From Pseudomonas sp. GD03919 (GTDB taxonomy: Bacteria; Pseudomonadota; Gammaproteobacteria; Pseudomonadales; Pseudomonadaceae): a stretch of 64,000 bases of DNA. How positions within the stretch are numbered: position 1 is the first letter of the stretch; each line of letters begins with the position of its first letter. Location: assembly GCF_029814935.1 (NCBI RefSeq), contig NZ_CP104582.1, positions 1,426,001 to 1,490,000 of the forward strand, given 5' to 3'. The position numbers and the translations under genes were made by a program. Positions 8,099-17,433 of the stretch are shown in pieces. The notes under the pieces are model-generated. The model was given only the letters and a program-made list of their open reading frames with translations. It was not told where the DNA came from and ran no database searches.

Positions 8099-9568
8099 AT
8101 GGCCGCGATAAAGCTTGAATCCTGCACCTTTGCCCTGTTCGGCGCCCTCGGCGATCTGGCTCTGCGCAAGCTGTTTCCTGCGCTTTACCAGCTCGATCGC
8201 GCCGGTTTGCTGCACGACGACACCCGCATCCTCGCCCTGGCCCGCGAAGCCGGTGAGCCGCAGCGCCACCTGGCCGCCATCGAGCAGGCGCTGCGCCTGC
8301 ACGTGCCGGCCAAGGAGCTGGAGGAGGGCGCGCTGGCGCGTTTCCAGGCGCGCCTGCACTACCTGACCATGGATTTTCTTCAGGCCGAGGACTACCTGGC
8401 CCTGGCCGAGCTGGCCGGCGCACAGGACCAGCTGGTCGCCTACTTCGCCACCCCGGCATCGGTGTATGGCGGCATCTGCGCCAACCTGGCCGCCGTCGGG
8501 CTGGCCGAGGGCACGCGGGTGGTGCTGGAGAAACCGATCGGCCACGATCTGGCATCCTCGCGGGCGGTCAACGATGCCGTGGCCCAGGTGTTCCCGGAGA
8601 ACCGCGTCTATCGCATCGACCATTACCTGGGCAAGGAGACGGTGCAGAACCTGATTGCCCTGCGTTTTGCCAACAGCCTGCTCGAAACCCAGTGGAACCA
8701 GAACCACATCTCCCACGTGGAAATCACCGTGGCCGAGAAGGTCGGCATCGAGGGGCGCTGGGGCTACTTCGATCAGGCCGGGCAACTGCGCGACATGATC
8801 CAGAACCACCTGCTGCAGCTGCTTTGCCTGATCGCCATGGACCCGCCCAGCGACCTGTCCGCCGACAGCATTCGCGATGAGAAGGTCAAGGTGCTCAAGG
8901 CGCTGGAACCGATCAGCGTCGAGCAGCTCGGCCAGCGCGTGGTGCGTGGCCAGTACGTCGCTGGCAGCAGCGATGGACGGCCGGTACCGGGCTATCTGGA
9001 GGAAGAGAACTCCAATACCCAGAGCGACACCGAAACCTTCGTCGCCCTGCGTGCCGACATCCGCAACTGGCGCTGGGCCGGCGTGCCCTTCTACCTGCGC
9101 ACCGGCAAGCGCATGCCGCAGAAGCTGTCGCAGATCGTCATCCACTTCAAGGCGCCGCCGCACTACATCTTCGCCCCTGAGCAGCGCCAGCTGATCGGCA
9201 ACAAGCTGATCATCCGCCTGCAGCCGGACGAGGGCATCGCCCTGCAGGTGCTGACCAAGGATCAGGGCCTGGATAAGGGCATGCAGCTGCGCAGCGGCCC
9301 GCTGCAGCTGAGCTTCTCCGATACCTACCGCAGCGCGCGGATTCCCGATGCCTACGAACGTCTGCTGCTGGAAGTGATGCGCGGCAACCAGAACCTGTTC
9401 GTGCGCAAGGACGAAATCGAATACGCCTGGCAGTGGTGCGACCAGCTGATCGCCGGCTGGAAGCAGCTCGGCGAGGCGCCGAAACCCTATACCGCCGGTA
9501 GCTGGGGCCCGATGGCCTCGGTGGCGTTGATCACTCGCGACGGGAGGAGCTGGTATGGCGATCTCTGA
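8099..9568 (+). CDS. zwf: Glucose-6-phosphate 1-dehydrogenase
   Basis: Oxidises glucose 6-phosphate to 6-phosphogluconolactone with NAD(P), the first step of the Entner-Doudoroff and oxidative pentose routes. It has 489 residues, the normal length. The dinucleotide-binding motif [16 protein letters not shown] is near the N-terminus and the active-site signature RIDHYLGKE is near residue 172. ATG 8099 was chosen; an in-frame GTG at 8072 is an alternative, and neither has a strong ribosome site. It overlaps pgl by 14 bp. The last 497 bp (9072-9568) recur at 38345-38841 as a truncated copy, with 106 bp identical at the junction end. The 3' half may therefore be a recombinant join. Confidence 0.95.
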   Translation: MAAIKLESCTFALFGALGDLALRKLFPALYQLDRAGLLHDDTRILALAREAGEPQRHLAAIEQALRLHVPAKELEEGALARFQARLHYLTMDFLQAEDYLALAELAGAQDQLVAYFATPASVYGGICANLAAVGLAEGTRVVLEKPIGHDLASSRAVNDAVAQVFPENRVYRIDHYLGKETVQNLIALRFANSLLETQWNQNHISHVEITVAEKVGIEGRWGYFDQAGQLRDMIQNHLLQLLCLIAMDPPSDLSADSIRDEKVKVLKALEPISVEQLGQRVVRGQYVAGSSDGRPVPGYLEEENSNTQSDTETFVALRADIRNWRWAGVPFYLRTGKRMPQKLSQIVIHFKAPPHYIFAPEQRQLIGNKLIIRLQPDEGIALQVLTKDQGLDKGMQLRSGPLQLSFSDTYRSARIPDAYERLLLEVMRGNQNLFVRKDEIEYAWQWCDQLIAGWKQLGEAPKPYTAGSWGPMASVALITRDGRSWYGDL

Positions 9569-10268
9569 TCTCGACCTGCCGCCGGGCGTGCTTGCCCGCA
9601 GCCACGCCGCGGCCGAGCAACTGGCCGACGCCCTGGCCCTGCGCGTGGCCGACGCCCTGCGCCAGGCCATCGACAACCGCGGCAGCGCCACCCTGGTGGT
9701 GTCCGGCGGGCGCAGCCCGGTGGCCTTCTTCGAGGCCCTGGCGCAGCAGGCGCTGCCCTGGGCGCAGGTGCTGGTGAGCCTGGCCGACGAGCGCTGGGTG
9801 CCGGTCAACCACGCCAGCAGCAACGAGGCGCTGGCGCGTCGTCATCTGCTGCGTGGCGCGGCCTCCGAGGCGAAGTTCCTCGGCCTGTACCGGGTTGCCG
9901 GCAGCCTGGAGCAGGCGGCGGAGCTGGCCGATGCGGCCTTTGCCGAATTGCCGCCGATCGACGTGCTGGTGCTCGGCATGGGCGACGACGGCCACACCGC
10001 CTCGCTGTTCCCGGACAGTCCCAATCTCGACCAGGCGCTGCGCGCCGACTGCCCGCGCCGGGTGCTGCCGATGCAGGCGCCGAGCCAGCCGGCGCAGCGC
10101 CTGACCCTGACCCTGCCGCTGCTGGCGAGCGCGCGTTTGCCGCTGCTGGCGATCCAGGGCCAGGCGAAATTGAACGTCCTGACTACGGCGCTGATGCCCG
10201 GCGACATCGCCCAACTGCCGATCCGCGCCTTCCTCAATTCTCCTCTTGAAATCCATTGGTGCCCCTGA
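9555..10268 (+). CDS. pgl: 6-phosphogluconolactonase (copy 1)
   Basis: Hydrolyses 6-phosphogluconolactone to 6-phosphogluconate. It has 237 residues of the DevB/SOL type, with [31 protein letters not shown] and the conserved [13 protein letters not shown]. Translation is coupled to zwf by a 14-bp overlap, and eda begins 1 bp after its stop. A second complete copy lies exactly 29,273 bp downstream. Copy 1 uses more G/C at third codon positions than copy 2, which resembles the surrounding chromosome. Confidence 0.95.
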   Translation: MAISDLDLPPGVLARSHAAAEQLADALALRVADALRQAIDNRGSATLVVSGGRSPVAFFEALAQQALPWAQVLVSLADERWVPVNHASSNEALARRHLLRGAASEAKFLGLYRVAGSLEQAAELADAAFAELPPIDVLVLGMGDDGHTASLFPDSPNLDQALRADCPRRVLPMQAPSQPAQRLTLTLPLLASARLPLLAIQGQAKLNVLTTALMPGDIAQLPIRAFLNSPLEIHWCP

Positions 10269-10269
10269 C

Positions 10270-10941
10270 ATGACCAGCCTCGACCAAGGCCAGCGCGCGC
10301 GCATGGCCGACAAAATCGCCGAGATCGACCGCATCTGCGCCCAGGCGCGGATCATGCCGGTGATCACCATCGCCCGCGAGGCGGACATCCTGCCGCTGGC
10401 CGACGCCCTGGCCGCCGGCGGCCTGCGCGTGCTGGAGGTGACCCTGCGTTCCGAGCATGGCCTGGAGGCGATCCGTCGCCTGCGTGCCGAGCGTCCCGAG
10501 CTGTGCGTCGGCGCCGGCACCGTGCTCGACGAGCAGATGCTGGCCGCCGCCGTCGCTGCGGGGGCGCAGTTCATCGTCACCCCGGGCAGCACCCGCGAGC
10601 TGCTGCTGGCCGCCCTGGACAGCCCGGTGCCGCTGCTACCGGGGGTGAGCAGCGCCTCCGAGCTGATGATCGGCTACGCCCTCGGCTACCGCCGCTTCAA
10701 GCTGTTCCCGGCCGAGGTCTGCGGCGGCGTCGCCGCGCTCAAGGCGCTGGCCGGCCCGTTCGGCGGCGTGCGTTTCTGCCCCACCGGCGGCATCACCCCG
10801 GACAACCTGCAGCGCTACATGGCCCAGCCCAACGTGATGTGCGTCGGCGGCACCTGGATGTTCCAGCGCGAATGGGTCGAGCAGGGCGACTGGGCGCGTA
10901 TCCGGCAGTGCAGCGCCGAGGCCTTGCAGCTGCTGGATTGA
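10270..10941 (+). CDS. eda: KDPG/KHG aldolase (copy 1)
   Basis: Cleaves 2-keto-3-deoxy-6-phosphogluconate to pyruvate and glyceraldehyde 3-phosphate, closing the Entner-Doudoroff pathway. It has 223 residues; the Schiff-base lysine is in YRRFKLFPAEVCGG and the catalytic Glu in LEVTLRSEHG. The ATG at 10270 directly follows the pgl stop and fits the family better than a start inside pgl. From about 10306 to 10620 it is nearly identical to the second copy at 39579-39893 and beyond that clearly diverged, a mosaic pattern. Confidence 0.95.
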   Translation: MTSLDQGQRARMADKIAEIDRICAQARIMPVITIAREADILPLADALAAGGLRVLEVTLRSEHGLEAIRRLRAERPELCVGAGTVLDEQMLAAAVAAGAQFIVTPGSTRELLLAALDSPVPLLPGVSSASELMIGYALGYRRFKLFPAEVCGGVAALKALAGPFGGVRFCPTGGITPDNLQRYMAQPNVMCVGGTWMFQREWVEQGDWARIRQCSAEALQLLD

Positions 10942-11004
10942 TAGGGCCGCAGCGCGGACTCGACCGGCAATGGTCGATTTCATGCGCCGTCCGCCGGCTC
11001 TGTT

Positions 11005-11063
11005 GGTGCGCACGGCGCACCCTACGGGATGGCGGCAAATCCGTAGGGTGCGCTGTGCGCACC
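11005..11063. repeat. GTAGGGTGCGC-family inverted repeat
   Basis: GGTGCGCACGGCGCACCCTAC and its reverse-complement partner face each other between eda and the reductase gene. It is a well-preserved member of the main repeat family of this window. Confidence 0.85.
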
Positions 11064-11085
11064 ACCAATTACTTGGACTCCTCCC

Positions 11086-11949
11086 ATGACTAGCTTTCCG
11101 CTCCGCCAGCCGCTGCTGCTGGGCATGATGCGCCTGCTCGACTATCCCGAGCTGGCCGCGCCGCAGGCGCTGCTCGGTTTTGTCGAGCGCTGCGTGGAGC
11201 GCGGGCTGAACGGTTTCGATCACGCCGATATCTACGGCCTGGGCGAGTGCGAGGCGCGCTTCGGCGCCGCCCTGCGCCTGCGTCCGGCGCTGCGCCAGCG
11301 CCTGCAGCTGATCAGCAAGGCCGACATAGTGCCGGCGGCGCAGGACGTCTCGCGCTGGCGGGTCAAGCACTACGACAGCAGCGCCCGCTACCTGACCCGG
11401 GCGGTGGAGGCCTCGCTGCAGCGCCTGGGCGTCGAGCGGCTGGACGGCTTCCTGCTGCATCGGCCCGATCCGCTGCTGCAGCTGGACGAGGTGACGCGGG
11501 CGCTGCAGGCGCTGGTCGCGGCCGGCAAGGTCGGCTGGCTCGGCCTGTCCAATGCCGAGCCGCTGCACTGGCAGGTGCTCGGCCGCGAGCTGCCACTGCG
11601 CTGCAATCAGATCGAGCTGTCGTTGAATGCTCAACAGGCGGCCTGGGATGGCCGTCTGCAGGCGCTGCAGGCCGACGGCCTGCAGGTGCTGGCCTGGTCG
11701 CCGCTGGCCGGCGGGCAGTTCGCGGCGGCCCTGCAGCAGGCGCTGGACGAGGTGGCCGCGGCGCTGCAGGCCACCCCGACTCAGGTCGCCCTGGCCTGGC
11801 TGCGCCGTTTGCCGGGTCAGCCGCTGCCGATTCTCGGCAGCCTGCGCGAGACGCGCATCGACGAGGCCCTGGCCGGCGCCGAACTGCAACTGGATGCGCC
11901 GACCTGGTTCCATCTCAGCGAGGCGGCGCGCGGCATGCGCGCGCCCTGA
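11086..11949 (+). CDS. Aldo/keto reductase family protein
   Basis: NAD(P)H-dependent oxidoreductase of 287 residues with a TIM-barrel aldo/keto reductase signature. FDHADIYGLGECEARFG carries the catalytic Asp and Tyr, LQLISKADI the Lys, and GFLLHRPDPLL the His. It is most like the YdhF branch, whose natural carbonyl substrate is not settled. Its stop is only 4 bp from the convergent arsJ stop. Position inside the duplicated-flank segment suggests it arrived with the arsenate and maltodextrin genes. A metabolic role there is unknown. Confidence 0.88.
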   Translation: MTSFPLRQPLLLGMMRLLDYPELAAPQALLGFVERCVERGLNGFDHADIYGLGECEARFGAALRLRPALRQRLQLISKADIVPAAQDVSRWRVKHYDSSARYLTRAVEASLQRLGVERLDGFLLHRPDPLLQLDEVTRALQALVAAGKVGWLGLSNAEPLHWQVLGRELPLRCNQIELSLNAQQAAWDGRLQALQADGLQVLAWSPLAGGQFAAALQQALDEVAAALQATPTQVALAWLRRLPGQPLPILGSLRETRIDEALAGAELQLDAPTWFHLSEAARGMRAP

Positions 11950-11953
11950 GCGG

Positions 11954-13168
11954 CTAGGCGCGATGCCGCGGCAGCCCCAGCGAGATCAGCGCGGCGGCCA
12001 GCACGAAGGCGCTCGACAGCCACAGGCAGGCCGCCAGGCCCCAGCTCTGGAACACCCAGCCGGAGAGCAGGGTGCCGAGCAATCGGCCGAGGGCGTTGGA
12101 CATGTAGTAGAAGCCGACGTCCAGCGACACGCCGTCTTCCTGGGCGTAGCTGACGATTAGGTAGCTGTGCAGCGAGGAGTTGACCGCGAACAGCACGCCG
12201 AACGCCAGCAGGCCGCCGATCAGCACCGCCTGCGCCGGTAGTGCGCTGCCCAGGCCGAGGGCGATGGCCGCCGGCAGGCCGGCCAGTAGCGCGGCCCAGA
12301 CGAAAGCGGCGCGGCCGTCCGGCACCTGGCCGCTGCGCATGCCGGTGATCGCCGGGGCCAGGCTCTGGACGATGCCATAGCCGATGATCCAGACGGCGAG
12401 GAAGCCGCCGACCCACCAGAAGTCCCAGCCGAACACAGTGGCCAGGTACACCGGCAGGGCCACCACGAACCACAGGTCGCGCGCGCCGAACAGAAACAGG
12501 CGGGCGGCCGAGAGGATATTGATCGCCCGGCTCTTGGACAGCAGGTCGCGGAACTTGGGTTTGGCCTTGGCCTTGCCCAGGTCCTTCTTCAGCAGCGCCA
12601 GGCTGGCCAGCCAGATTGCGCCGAGCGCCAGGGCCATGGCCAGCACCGCGCCGGCGAAGCCGAGCAGGCTGAGCAGGGCGCCGCCGAGAAAGAAACCGAC
12701 GCCCTTGAGCGCGTTCTTCGAGCCGGTCAGGCGCGCGACCCAGGCGTACAGGGTGGCCTGCCGGTCGCCGGGCACCAAGAGCTTGATCGAGCTCTTGGCG
12801 CTCATCTTGTTGAGATCCTTGGCGATGCCCGACAGCGCCTGCGCGCCCATCACCCAGGGTACCGTGAGCATAGCCGCCGGCACGCTGAGCATCAGCAGGG
12901 CCAGCACCTGCAGCGCCAGGCCCAGGTTCATGGTGCGGTTCAGGCCGATGCGCGCGCCCAGCCAGCCGCCCACCAGGTTGGTGACCACGCCGAAGATCTC
13001 GTAGAACAGAAACAGCGCGGCGATCTGCAGCGGCGTGTAGCCCAAGCTGTGGAAATGCAGCACCACCAGCATGCGCAGCGCGCCGTCGGTGAGGGTGAAG
13101 GCCCAGTAGTTGCCGGTGACCAGCAGGTACTGGCGCACTTCGGGGGCCAGGCGGGATAAGGCGAGCAT
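11954..13168 (-). CDS. arsJ: ArsJ, MFS exporter of 1-arseno-3-phosphoglycerate
   Basis: Membrane exporter of 404 residues with 10-12 hydrophobic segments. The N-terminal region (GNYWAFTLTDGALRMLVVLHFH) and the central GIAKDLNKMSAKSSIK match ArsJ, the transporter that removes the unstable arseno-phosphoglycerate made when GAPDH uses arsenate instead of phosphate. Its gene partners, a dedicated gap and an arsR, lie directly upstream on the same strand, the known arsR-gap-arsJ layout. That context makes the assignment much firmer than MFS homology alone. A REP-type hairpin separates it from gap. Confidence 0.92.
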   Translation of the reverse strand: MLALSRLAPEVRQYLLVTGNYWAFTLTDGALRMLVVLHFHSLGYTPLQIAALFLFYEIFGVVTNLVGGWLGARIGLNRTMNLGLALQVLALLMLSVPAAMLTVPWVMGAQALSGIAKDLNKMSAKSSIKLLVPGDRQATLYAWVARLTGSKNALKGVGFFLGGALLSLLGFAGAVLAMALALGAIWLASLALLKKDLGKAKAKPKFRDLLSKSRAINILSAARLFLFGARDLWFVVALPVYLATVFGWDFWWVGGFLAVWIIGYGIVQSLAPAITGMRSGQVPDGRAAFVWAALLAGLPAAIALGLGSALPAQAVLIGGLLAFGVLFAVNSSLHSYLIVSYAQEDGVSLDVGFYYMSNALGRLLGTLLSGWVFQSWGLAACLWLSSAFVLAAALISLGLPRHRA

Positions 13169-13210
13169 ATCGATTCTTCTTGGGAGCTTATCTGGCAGCA
13201 GGTGCGATCA

Positions 13211-13269
13211 GTGGGAGGGGCTTTAGCCGCGACTGGGATTACACCGTTCGCGGCTAAAGCCCCTCCCAC
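13211..13269. repeat. Perfect inverted repeat GTGGGAGGGGCTTTAGCCGCGA
   Basis: The left arm GTGGGAGGGGCTTTAGCCGC has an exact reverse complement at the right end (GCGGCTAAAGCCCCTCCCAC), about 15 bp apart. It lies between gap and arsJ, where it could act as an RNA hairpin that lowers arsJ expression or protects the gap end. Confidence 0.85.
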
Positions 13270-13316
13270 AAAGGTGCGGCGGTTGGTGCGCACGGCCTAG
13301 GCGGCCCCGCGACACC

Positions 13317-14327
13317 CTACGATAGGCTGGCCATCCCGACCATCCGCGCCAGCTCCACCGCGCGGTTGGCGTAGCCCCATTCGTTGTCGTACCAGGCGTA
13401 GATCTTCACCTGGGTGCCGGCCACCACCAGGGTCGACAGCGCATCGACGATGGAGGAGCGCGGGTCGCTGCGGTAGTCGATGGACACCAGCGGGCGTTCC
13501 TCGTAACCCAGGATGCCCTTGAGCGGCCCCTCGGCGGCGGCCTTGAGCAGGGCGTTGACCTCCTCGGCCGTGGTCGCGCGCTCGACCTCGAACACGCAGT
13601 CGGTCAGCGAGGCGTTGGCCAGCGGCACGCGCACGGCGTGGCCGTTGAGCTTGCCGCGCAGCTCGGGGAAGATCTCGGCGATCGCCGTGGCCGAGCCGGT
13701 GGTGGTCGGGATCAGGCTCATGCCGGAGGCGCGCGCCCGGCGCAGGTCCTTGTGCGGTTGGTCGAGGATGCTCTGGGTATTGGTCAGGTCGTGGATGGTG
13801 GTGATCGAGCCGTGACGGATGCCCAGTGCCTCGTGGATCACCTTGACCACCGGCGCCAGGCAGTTGGTGGTGCAGGAGGCGGCGGTGACGATGCGGTGCC
13901 GCGCCGGGTCGAACAGCTGCTGGTTGACCCCCATCACCACGTTCAGCGCGCCGGCCTGCTTGACCGGCGCGCAGACCACCACGCGCTTCACGCCCTGGTC
14001 CAGATAAGCCTGCAGCACCTCGACCGTCTTCATCTTGCCGCTGGCCTCGAGCACCAGGTCGCAGTCGCTCCAGCCGGTGTCGGCGATGGCCTTGTTGGCC
14101 GTCACCTGGATGCGCTGGCCGCCCACCACTACGCAGTCGCCGTCGCTGCCCGCCTCGTGCTGCCAGCGGCCGTGCACCGAGTCGAAATTCAGCAGGTGGG
14201 CGTGGCTGGCGGCGTCGCCGGCCGGGTCGTTGATCCGTACGAACTGCAGCTGCGGCCAGTCCCAGGCGGCGCGCAGGGCCAGGCGGCCGATGCGGCCGAA
14301 TCCGTTGATACCGACTTTGATGCTCAT
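13317..14327 (-). CDS. gap: Arsenate-associated glyceraldehyde-3-phosphate dehydrogenase
   Basis: GAPDH of 336 residues with the NAD-binding start [19 protein letters not shown] and the catalytic cysteine in [12 protein letters not shown]. With arsenate it forms 1-arseno-3-phosphoglycerate, which ArsJ exports; together they detoxify As(V). The assignment to arsenate resistance rather than glycolysis comes from context: arsR 30 bp upstream and arsJ downstream on the same strand. A housekeeping role in parallel cannot be excluded. Confidence 0.92.
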   Translation of the reverse strand: MSIKVGINGFGRIGRLALRAAWDWPQLQFVRINDPAGDAASHAHLLNFDSVHGRWQHEAGSDGDCVVVGGQRIQVTANKAIADTGWSDCDLVLEASGKMKTVEVLQAYLDQGVKRVVVCAPVKQAGALNVVMGVNQQLFDPARHRIVTAASCTTNCLAPVVKVIHEALGIRHGSITTIHDLTNTQSILDQPHKDLRRARASGMSLIPTTTGSATAIAEIFPELRGKLNGHAVRVPLANASLTDCVFEVERATTAEEVNALLKAAAEGPLKGILGYEERPLVSIDYRSDPRSSIVDALSTLVVAGTQVKIYAWYDNEWGYANRAVELARMVGMASLS

Positions 14328-14357
14328 GGCCTTGGCCTCGTTCAGCAGGTGGGAAAT

Positions 14358-14714
14358 TCAGCAGCAGGCGGCGCTGCGTTGCGGGCGCTCGCCCATGGCG
14401 GCCAGGCGCTTGCTGTCCGGGTTCAGCCAGTGGCTGTTGGCCGCCAGCGTGGCGTCGAGCACGGCGATCACCCAGTCCGGCAGGTGCGGGTGCAGGCGGT
14501 AGTAGACCCACTGGCCCTGGCGGCGGTCGGCCAGCAGGCCGCCGCTGCGCAACTGCGCCAGGTGGCGCGAGACCTTGGGCTGGTTCTCGCCGAGGGCGCA
14601 GGTCAGTTCGCAGACGCACAGCTCCTCCTCGCGGGCGATCAGCAGCATCAGGCGCACCCGGGTGTCGTCGGCCAGGCACTTGAAGACGGTGGTGGGGGTC
14701 AGCAGTTCGGCCAT
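14358..14714 (-). CDS. arsR: ArsR-family arsenic-responsive repressor
   Basis: Winged-helix repressor of 118 residues that releases DNA when it binds As(III) or Sb(III). The metal-binding helix motif ELCVCELTCAL with its Cys-x-Cys is intact, followed by the DNA-recognition helix NQPKVSRHLAQLR. The C-terminus ends in Cys-Cys, possible extra ligands. The start MAELLTPTTVFKCLADD was preferred over upstream in-frame ATGs because the operator would otherwise lie within the gene. It is the first gene of arsR-gap-arsJ. Confidence 0.92.
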   Translation of the reverse strand: MAELLTPTTVFKCLADDTRVRLMLLIAREEELCVCELTCALGENQPKVSRHLAQLRSGGLLADRRQGQWVYYRLHPHLPDWVIAVLDATLAANSHWLNPDSKRLAAMGERPQRSAACC

Positions 14715-14748
14715 GACGGCGTCCGCGGGTTGAATGTCGGGCCATGGC

Positions 14749-14768
14749 ATATGCGGGTATCCGTATAT
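14749..14768. promoter_or_regulatory. Probable ArsR operator
   Basis: ATATGCGG (14749-14756) and CCGTATAT (14761-14768) form an inverted repeat with one mismatch and a 4-bp spacer, 35 bp upstream of the arsR start. AT-rich imperfect palindromes of this kind are typical ArsR sites. Confidence 0.65.
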
Positions 14769-15003
14769 TTGAAACCCGCCGATATCCCCCGCAATCGGCG
14801 TGGGCTGGATCAGCCGTGCCGAAGGTAGACAAGCCGGAATATTCGAAAGAGAAGATGCAACGAGTGACACCATACCGGCGCGTCTGGGGAGGCAGCCGCA
14901 GGCATTGCTCAGCCGCTAATAGAGCGCGATTGCGGCGCACGAGCGCAGGCTGTGCCATACGCACCAGCAGAGCCGGCAGCCTTGAACCCGGCCCGGGATC
15001 GCC

Positions 15004-15030
15004 AAAAAAAAGAGCGGCCGAGGCCGCCCG
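15004..15030 (-). terminator. Rho-independent terminator of the lamB-malM-malE2 operon
   Basis: Read on the minus strand, GCGGCC-TC-GGCCGC is followed by a run of T (the A-run at 15004-15010). It lies about 35 bp past the stop of the solute-binding protein gene. Confidence 0.8.
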
Positions 15031-15064
15031 AATTTCCCTGGAGGGGATTGGAGAGTGGGGTCGC

Positions 15065-16309
15065 TCAGGATGGCCCCGCCGCGGAGTCGGCAGTCGGGTA
15101 GTGGCGACGGCGCCAGGCCTGCACCTCGCCGGCGGCGCGCAGGCGTTGGGCGATCTCTTCCAGGGTGGCGGCGATCGGCTTCTCGCCCTTGAACATGGCG
15201 CCCAGACGAGAGTTGAACAGAGCCCAGAAGCGCTTCATCTCCGGGATGTCCGGCATGATCTCGCCGCTGGCGGCGGACTCGTAGGTGTGTTCGATCAGCG
15301 GGTCGTGGCGCAGCGCGGCCATGACCTCGTGGTTGGCCACCGCGCCCAGCGGTTTGTCGGCGTTGAGGCTGTGCAGGCCCTCGGCGCTGCTCAGGTAGTT
15401 CTCGACAAAGCGCTGTGCCTGCGTCTTGTGCGGGCTGTTGGCGTTGATCGCGGCGGCGAGGATGCCGACGAAGGGCCTGCCCCGGCGCGCGTCGTCGATG
15501 CCCGGTACATAGTCGATGGCGAAGTCGAGTCCGGCGTCGCGCAGCTCGTTCCACACCCAGGGGCCGTTGACGATCATGGCGATGCGGCCCTGCTTGAAGC
15601 CGTCCAGGGCGCTGGCGTAATCGTCGCCGGGTTCCAGCACGCCGTCGTCGAGCAGTTGCTTGAGCGCTTGCATGCCGGTGATGGCGCCAGGGGTGGCGAC
15701 GCCGACATCGGCCAGGTCGTAGATGCCGCTCTGCTTGTGCAGGCTGTAGCCGCCGGCACCGGCGATGATCGGCCAGGAGAAGTACAGGTTGTTGTAGTCC
15801 CAGGCGATGGCGCGCTTGCCCTGCGTGCGCAGGCGCCGGTCCAGTGCGGTGACCTCGGCGAGGCTGCGCGGCGCGCTGGCAACCAACTCGCGGTTGTAGA
15901 GCAGGCTGACCACCTCGGTGGCCAGGGGATAGCCGAAACGCTGGGTACCCACGGTCAGCGCTTCCCAGGCGAAGCCGGGGGCGCGCTGCAGGGCCTCTGC
16001 GCTGGGCTGGAGCGGCTCGAGCAGGCCGTTGTTGATCCACGAGCCGAAGCGATCATGGGCGAAGATGACGATATCCGGGCCCTTGGTGGTGGCGGCGAAC
16101 TTGTCGTACTGGACGGCGAGGTCGTCCGGGGTGGCGACCCTGACCGGCATGCCGCTGTCGGCGGTGAAGCGCTGGCCGATCTCGGCGAGGGCGTTGAAGC
16201 CCTTGTCCTGGCCGATCCAGACGGTCAGCACGTTCTTCTCGAAGGCCAGGGCTGGCCAGGGGGCGGTGCACAGCAGAATCAGTGTCGCGAGCCTTATTGT
16301 TGTTCTCAT
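15065..16309 (-). CDS. Second maltose/maltodextrin-binding protein (MalE paralogue)
   Basis: Periplasmic solute-binding protein of 414 residues with a signal peptide ending near PWPALA. It matches the MalE at 26851 along its length: LTVWIGQDKGFNALAEIGQRF at the N-terminus, a KRAIAWDYNNLYFSWP segment and SGEIMPDIPEMKRFWALF near the C-terminus. It sits last in an operon behind lamB and malM and has no permease genes of its own. It may share MalFGK, bind a different oligosaccharide length, or feed a chemoreceptor. Which of these holds is not visible. The ribosome site AGAGGT precedes the ATG. Confidence 0.88.
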   Translation of the reverse strand: MRTTIRLATLILLCTAPWPALAFEKNVLTVWIGQDKGFNALAEIGQRFTADSGMPVRVATPDDLAVQYDKFAATTKGPDIVIFAHDRFGSWINNGLLEPLQPSAEALQRAPGFAWEALTVGTQRFGYPLATEVVSLLYNRELVASAPRSLAEVTALDRRLRTQGKRAIAWDYNNLYFSWPIIAGAGGYSLHKQSGIYDLADVGVATPGAITGMQALKQLLDDGVLEPGDDYASALDGFKQGRIAMIVNGPWVWNELRDAGLDFAIDYVPGIDDARRGRPFVGILAAAINANSPHKTQAQRFVENYLSSAEGLHSLNADKPLGAVANHEVMAALRHDPLIEHTYESAASGEIMPDIPEMKRFWALFNSRLGAMFKGEKPIAATLEEIAQRLRAAGEVQAWRRRHYPTADSAAGPS

Positions 16310-16354
16310 ATCGACCTCTGGTTGGGCGGTCAGTCGTCAAGCCTGCCCGCCTCT

Positions 16355-16433
16355 GTAGGAGCCGCGCCCCGCGGCGAATGCGCGGGACGGCAACCCGGAG
16401 CCAGCACAGCTTCCCCCGGGGCGGGGCTCCTAC
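16355..16433. repeat. REP inverted pair, GTAGGAGCCGCGCCCC family
   Basis: GTAGGAGCCGCGCCCCGCGG on the left faces GGGGCGGGGCTCCTAC on the right, in the gap between malM and malE2. Related pairs are at 47780-47870 and 57932-58006. Confidence 0.8.
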
Positions 16434-16477
16434 GGCTGCGGCGGTGGCGCCGGCTAGGTCACCCCGGGGCGATCGTT

Positions 16478-17401
16478 TCAGCGGATCTGGATACGTTCGA
16501 GCAGGTAGGCCTTGGCGCTGTCGTCGCCGACCCGGCCCGCTTCGTCGGCCAGGCGCAGGGCGCGCTCCAGATCCTTGCCGGCGAGGGCGGCGTCGATGCC
16601 CTGGCGGTAGTAGGCCTGGGTCTCCGGCAGCACGGCCGGGGCCGGTACGCTGGGCAGCTGGTTGCCCATCTCGCGGCCGATGCTGAACGGCGGCACGTAG
16701 CTGTTGGCCTGCTGGCCGGCCACTTGGTCCTCGATCAGCACCATCTTGATCACCCCCACCGGCGCATGCTGGGCCACCGGGTCGGGAATGTTCGGCGCCT
16801 CGTTGCCGAGGGCGCGGGCGAAGGCCTTGGCCGGGTGCTCGATGACGGTCTGGCCGCGCATCTGCGCCTCGCTGGTGTAGAGCACCAGGTAGTGTTCGTT
16901 GCCGGGGTTGTCCGGGTACAGGCGGTCGACGCGCAGGCGCGCGTCCAGGCTGTCGCCCTTGAAGCCGGAAGCCGGGGCGTAGACGAAATCCTCGGCGCCG
17001 AGCAGGCGGGTGACGCGGAACCGGCTGTCGAGCAGCATGGCGTTGGGCGCCAGCACCGTGTCGCCGGCCTGGCTGTACAGGCGGATCTCGAACGACTTGC
17101 TGGAGGCCGGCAGCTGGAAGGCGCGGAAAAAACTCTTGCCGCTGTCGAAGGCGAAGGCGGGCGCGCTGGTGTCGATGCGCACCTCGCCGCTGAAGTTCAC
17201 CGGGATCGGCTGGTAGGGCAGCTCGCGCAGCGAGGCGCAGCAGGATGACGCGGCGGCCAGGGCCTGTTCGGCGCTGCCGGCGGAGGTCTGCAGGGGCGCC
17301 GGGCTGGCGCTCAGGGCATCGATGCGGCGTAGCGGCTCGCTGGCGCAGCCGGTTAACAGAACGGTGAGCAGCGCGAGGCTGGCGATCTTGAACGGTGGCA
17401 T
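16478..17401 (-). CDS. malM: MalM-like maltose-operon periplasmic lipoprotein
   Basis: Protein of 307 residues with a lipoprotein signal (LLTVLLTGC, Cys at ~18). The early segment CCASLRELPYQPIPVNFSGE is the MalM family signature, and the C-terminal half ends in a short helical repeat region. In E. coli malM follows lamB; the same order is kept here. Its biochemical role is unknown in any organism. A MalM that is lipid-anchored differs from the soluble periplasmic E. coli form. GAGGAAA provides the ribosome site. Confidence 0.85.
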   Translation of the reverse strand: MPPFKIASLALLTVLLTGCASEPLRRIDALSASPAPLQTSAGSAEQALAAASSCCASLRELPYQPIPVNFSGEVRIDTSAPAFAFDSGKSFFRAFQLPASSKSFEIRLYSQAGDTVLAPNAMLLDSRFRVTRLLGAEDFVYAPASGFKGDSLDARLRVDRLYPDNPGNEHYLVLYTSEAQMRGQTVIEHPAKAFARALGNEAPNIPDPVAQHAPVGVIKMVLIEDQVAGQQANSYVPPFSIGREMGNQLPSVPAPAVLPETQAYYRQGIDAALAGKDLERALRLADEAGRVGDDSAKAYLLERIQIR

Positions 17402-17433
17402 GGTTATTTCCTCTTTTTATGTCACGCCTGGTA

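Noticed and set aside
13317..14327. Calling this the housekeeping glycolytic gapA
   Set aside because: It lies between arsR and arsJ in one orientation, the established arsenate-resistance layout.
14744..17248. 834-codon plus-strand frame over the MalE2 and MalM genes
   Set aside because: Composition is Gly/Val/Leu/Asp-rich without domains and it lies opposite two recognised genes.
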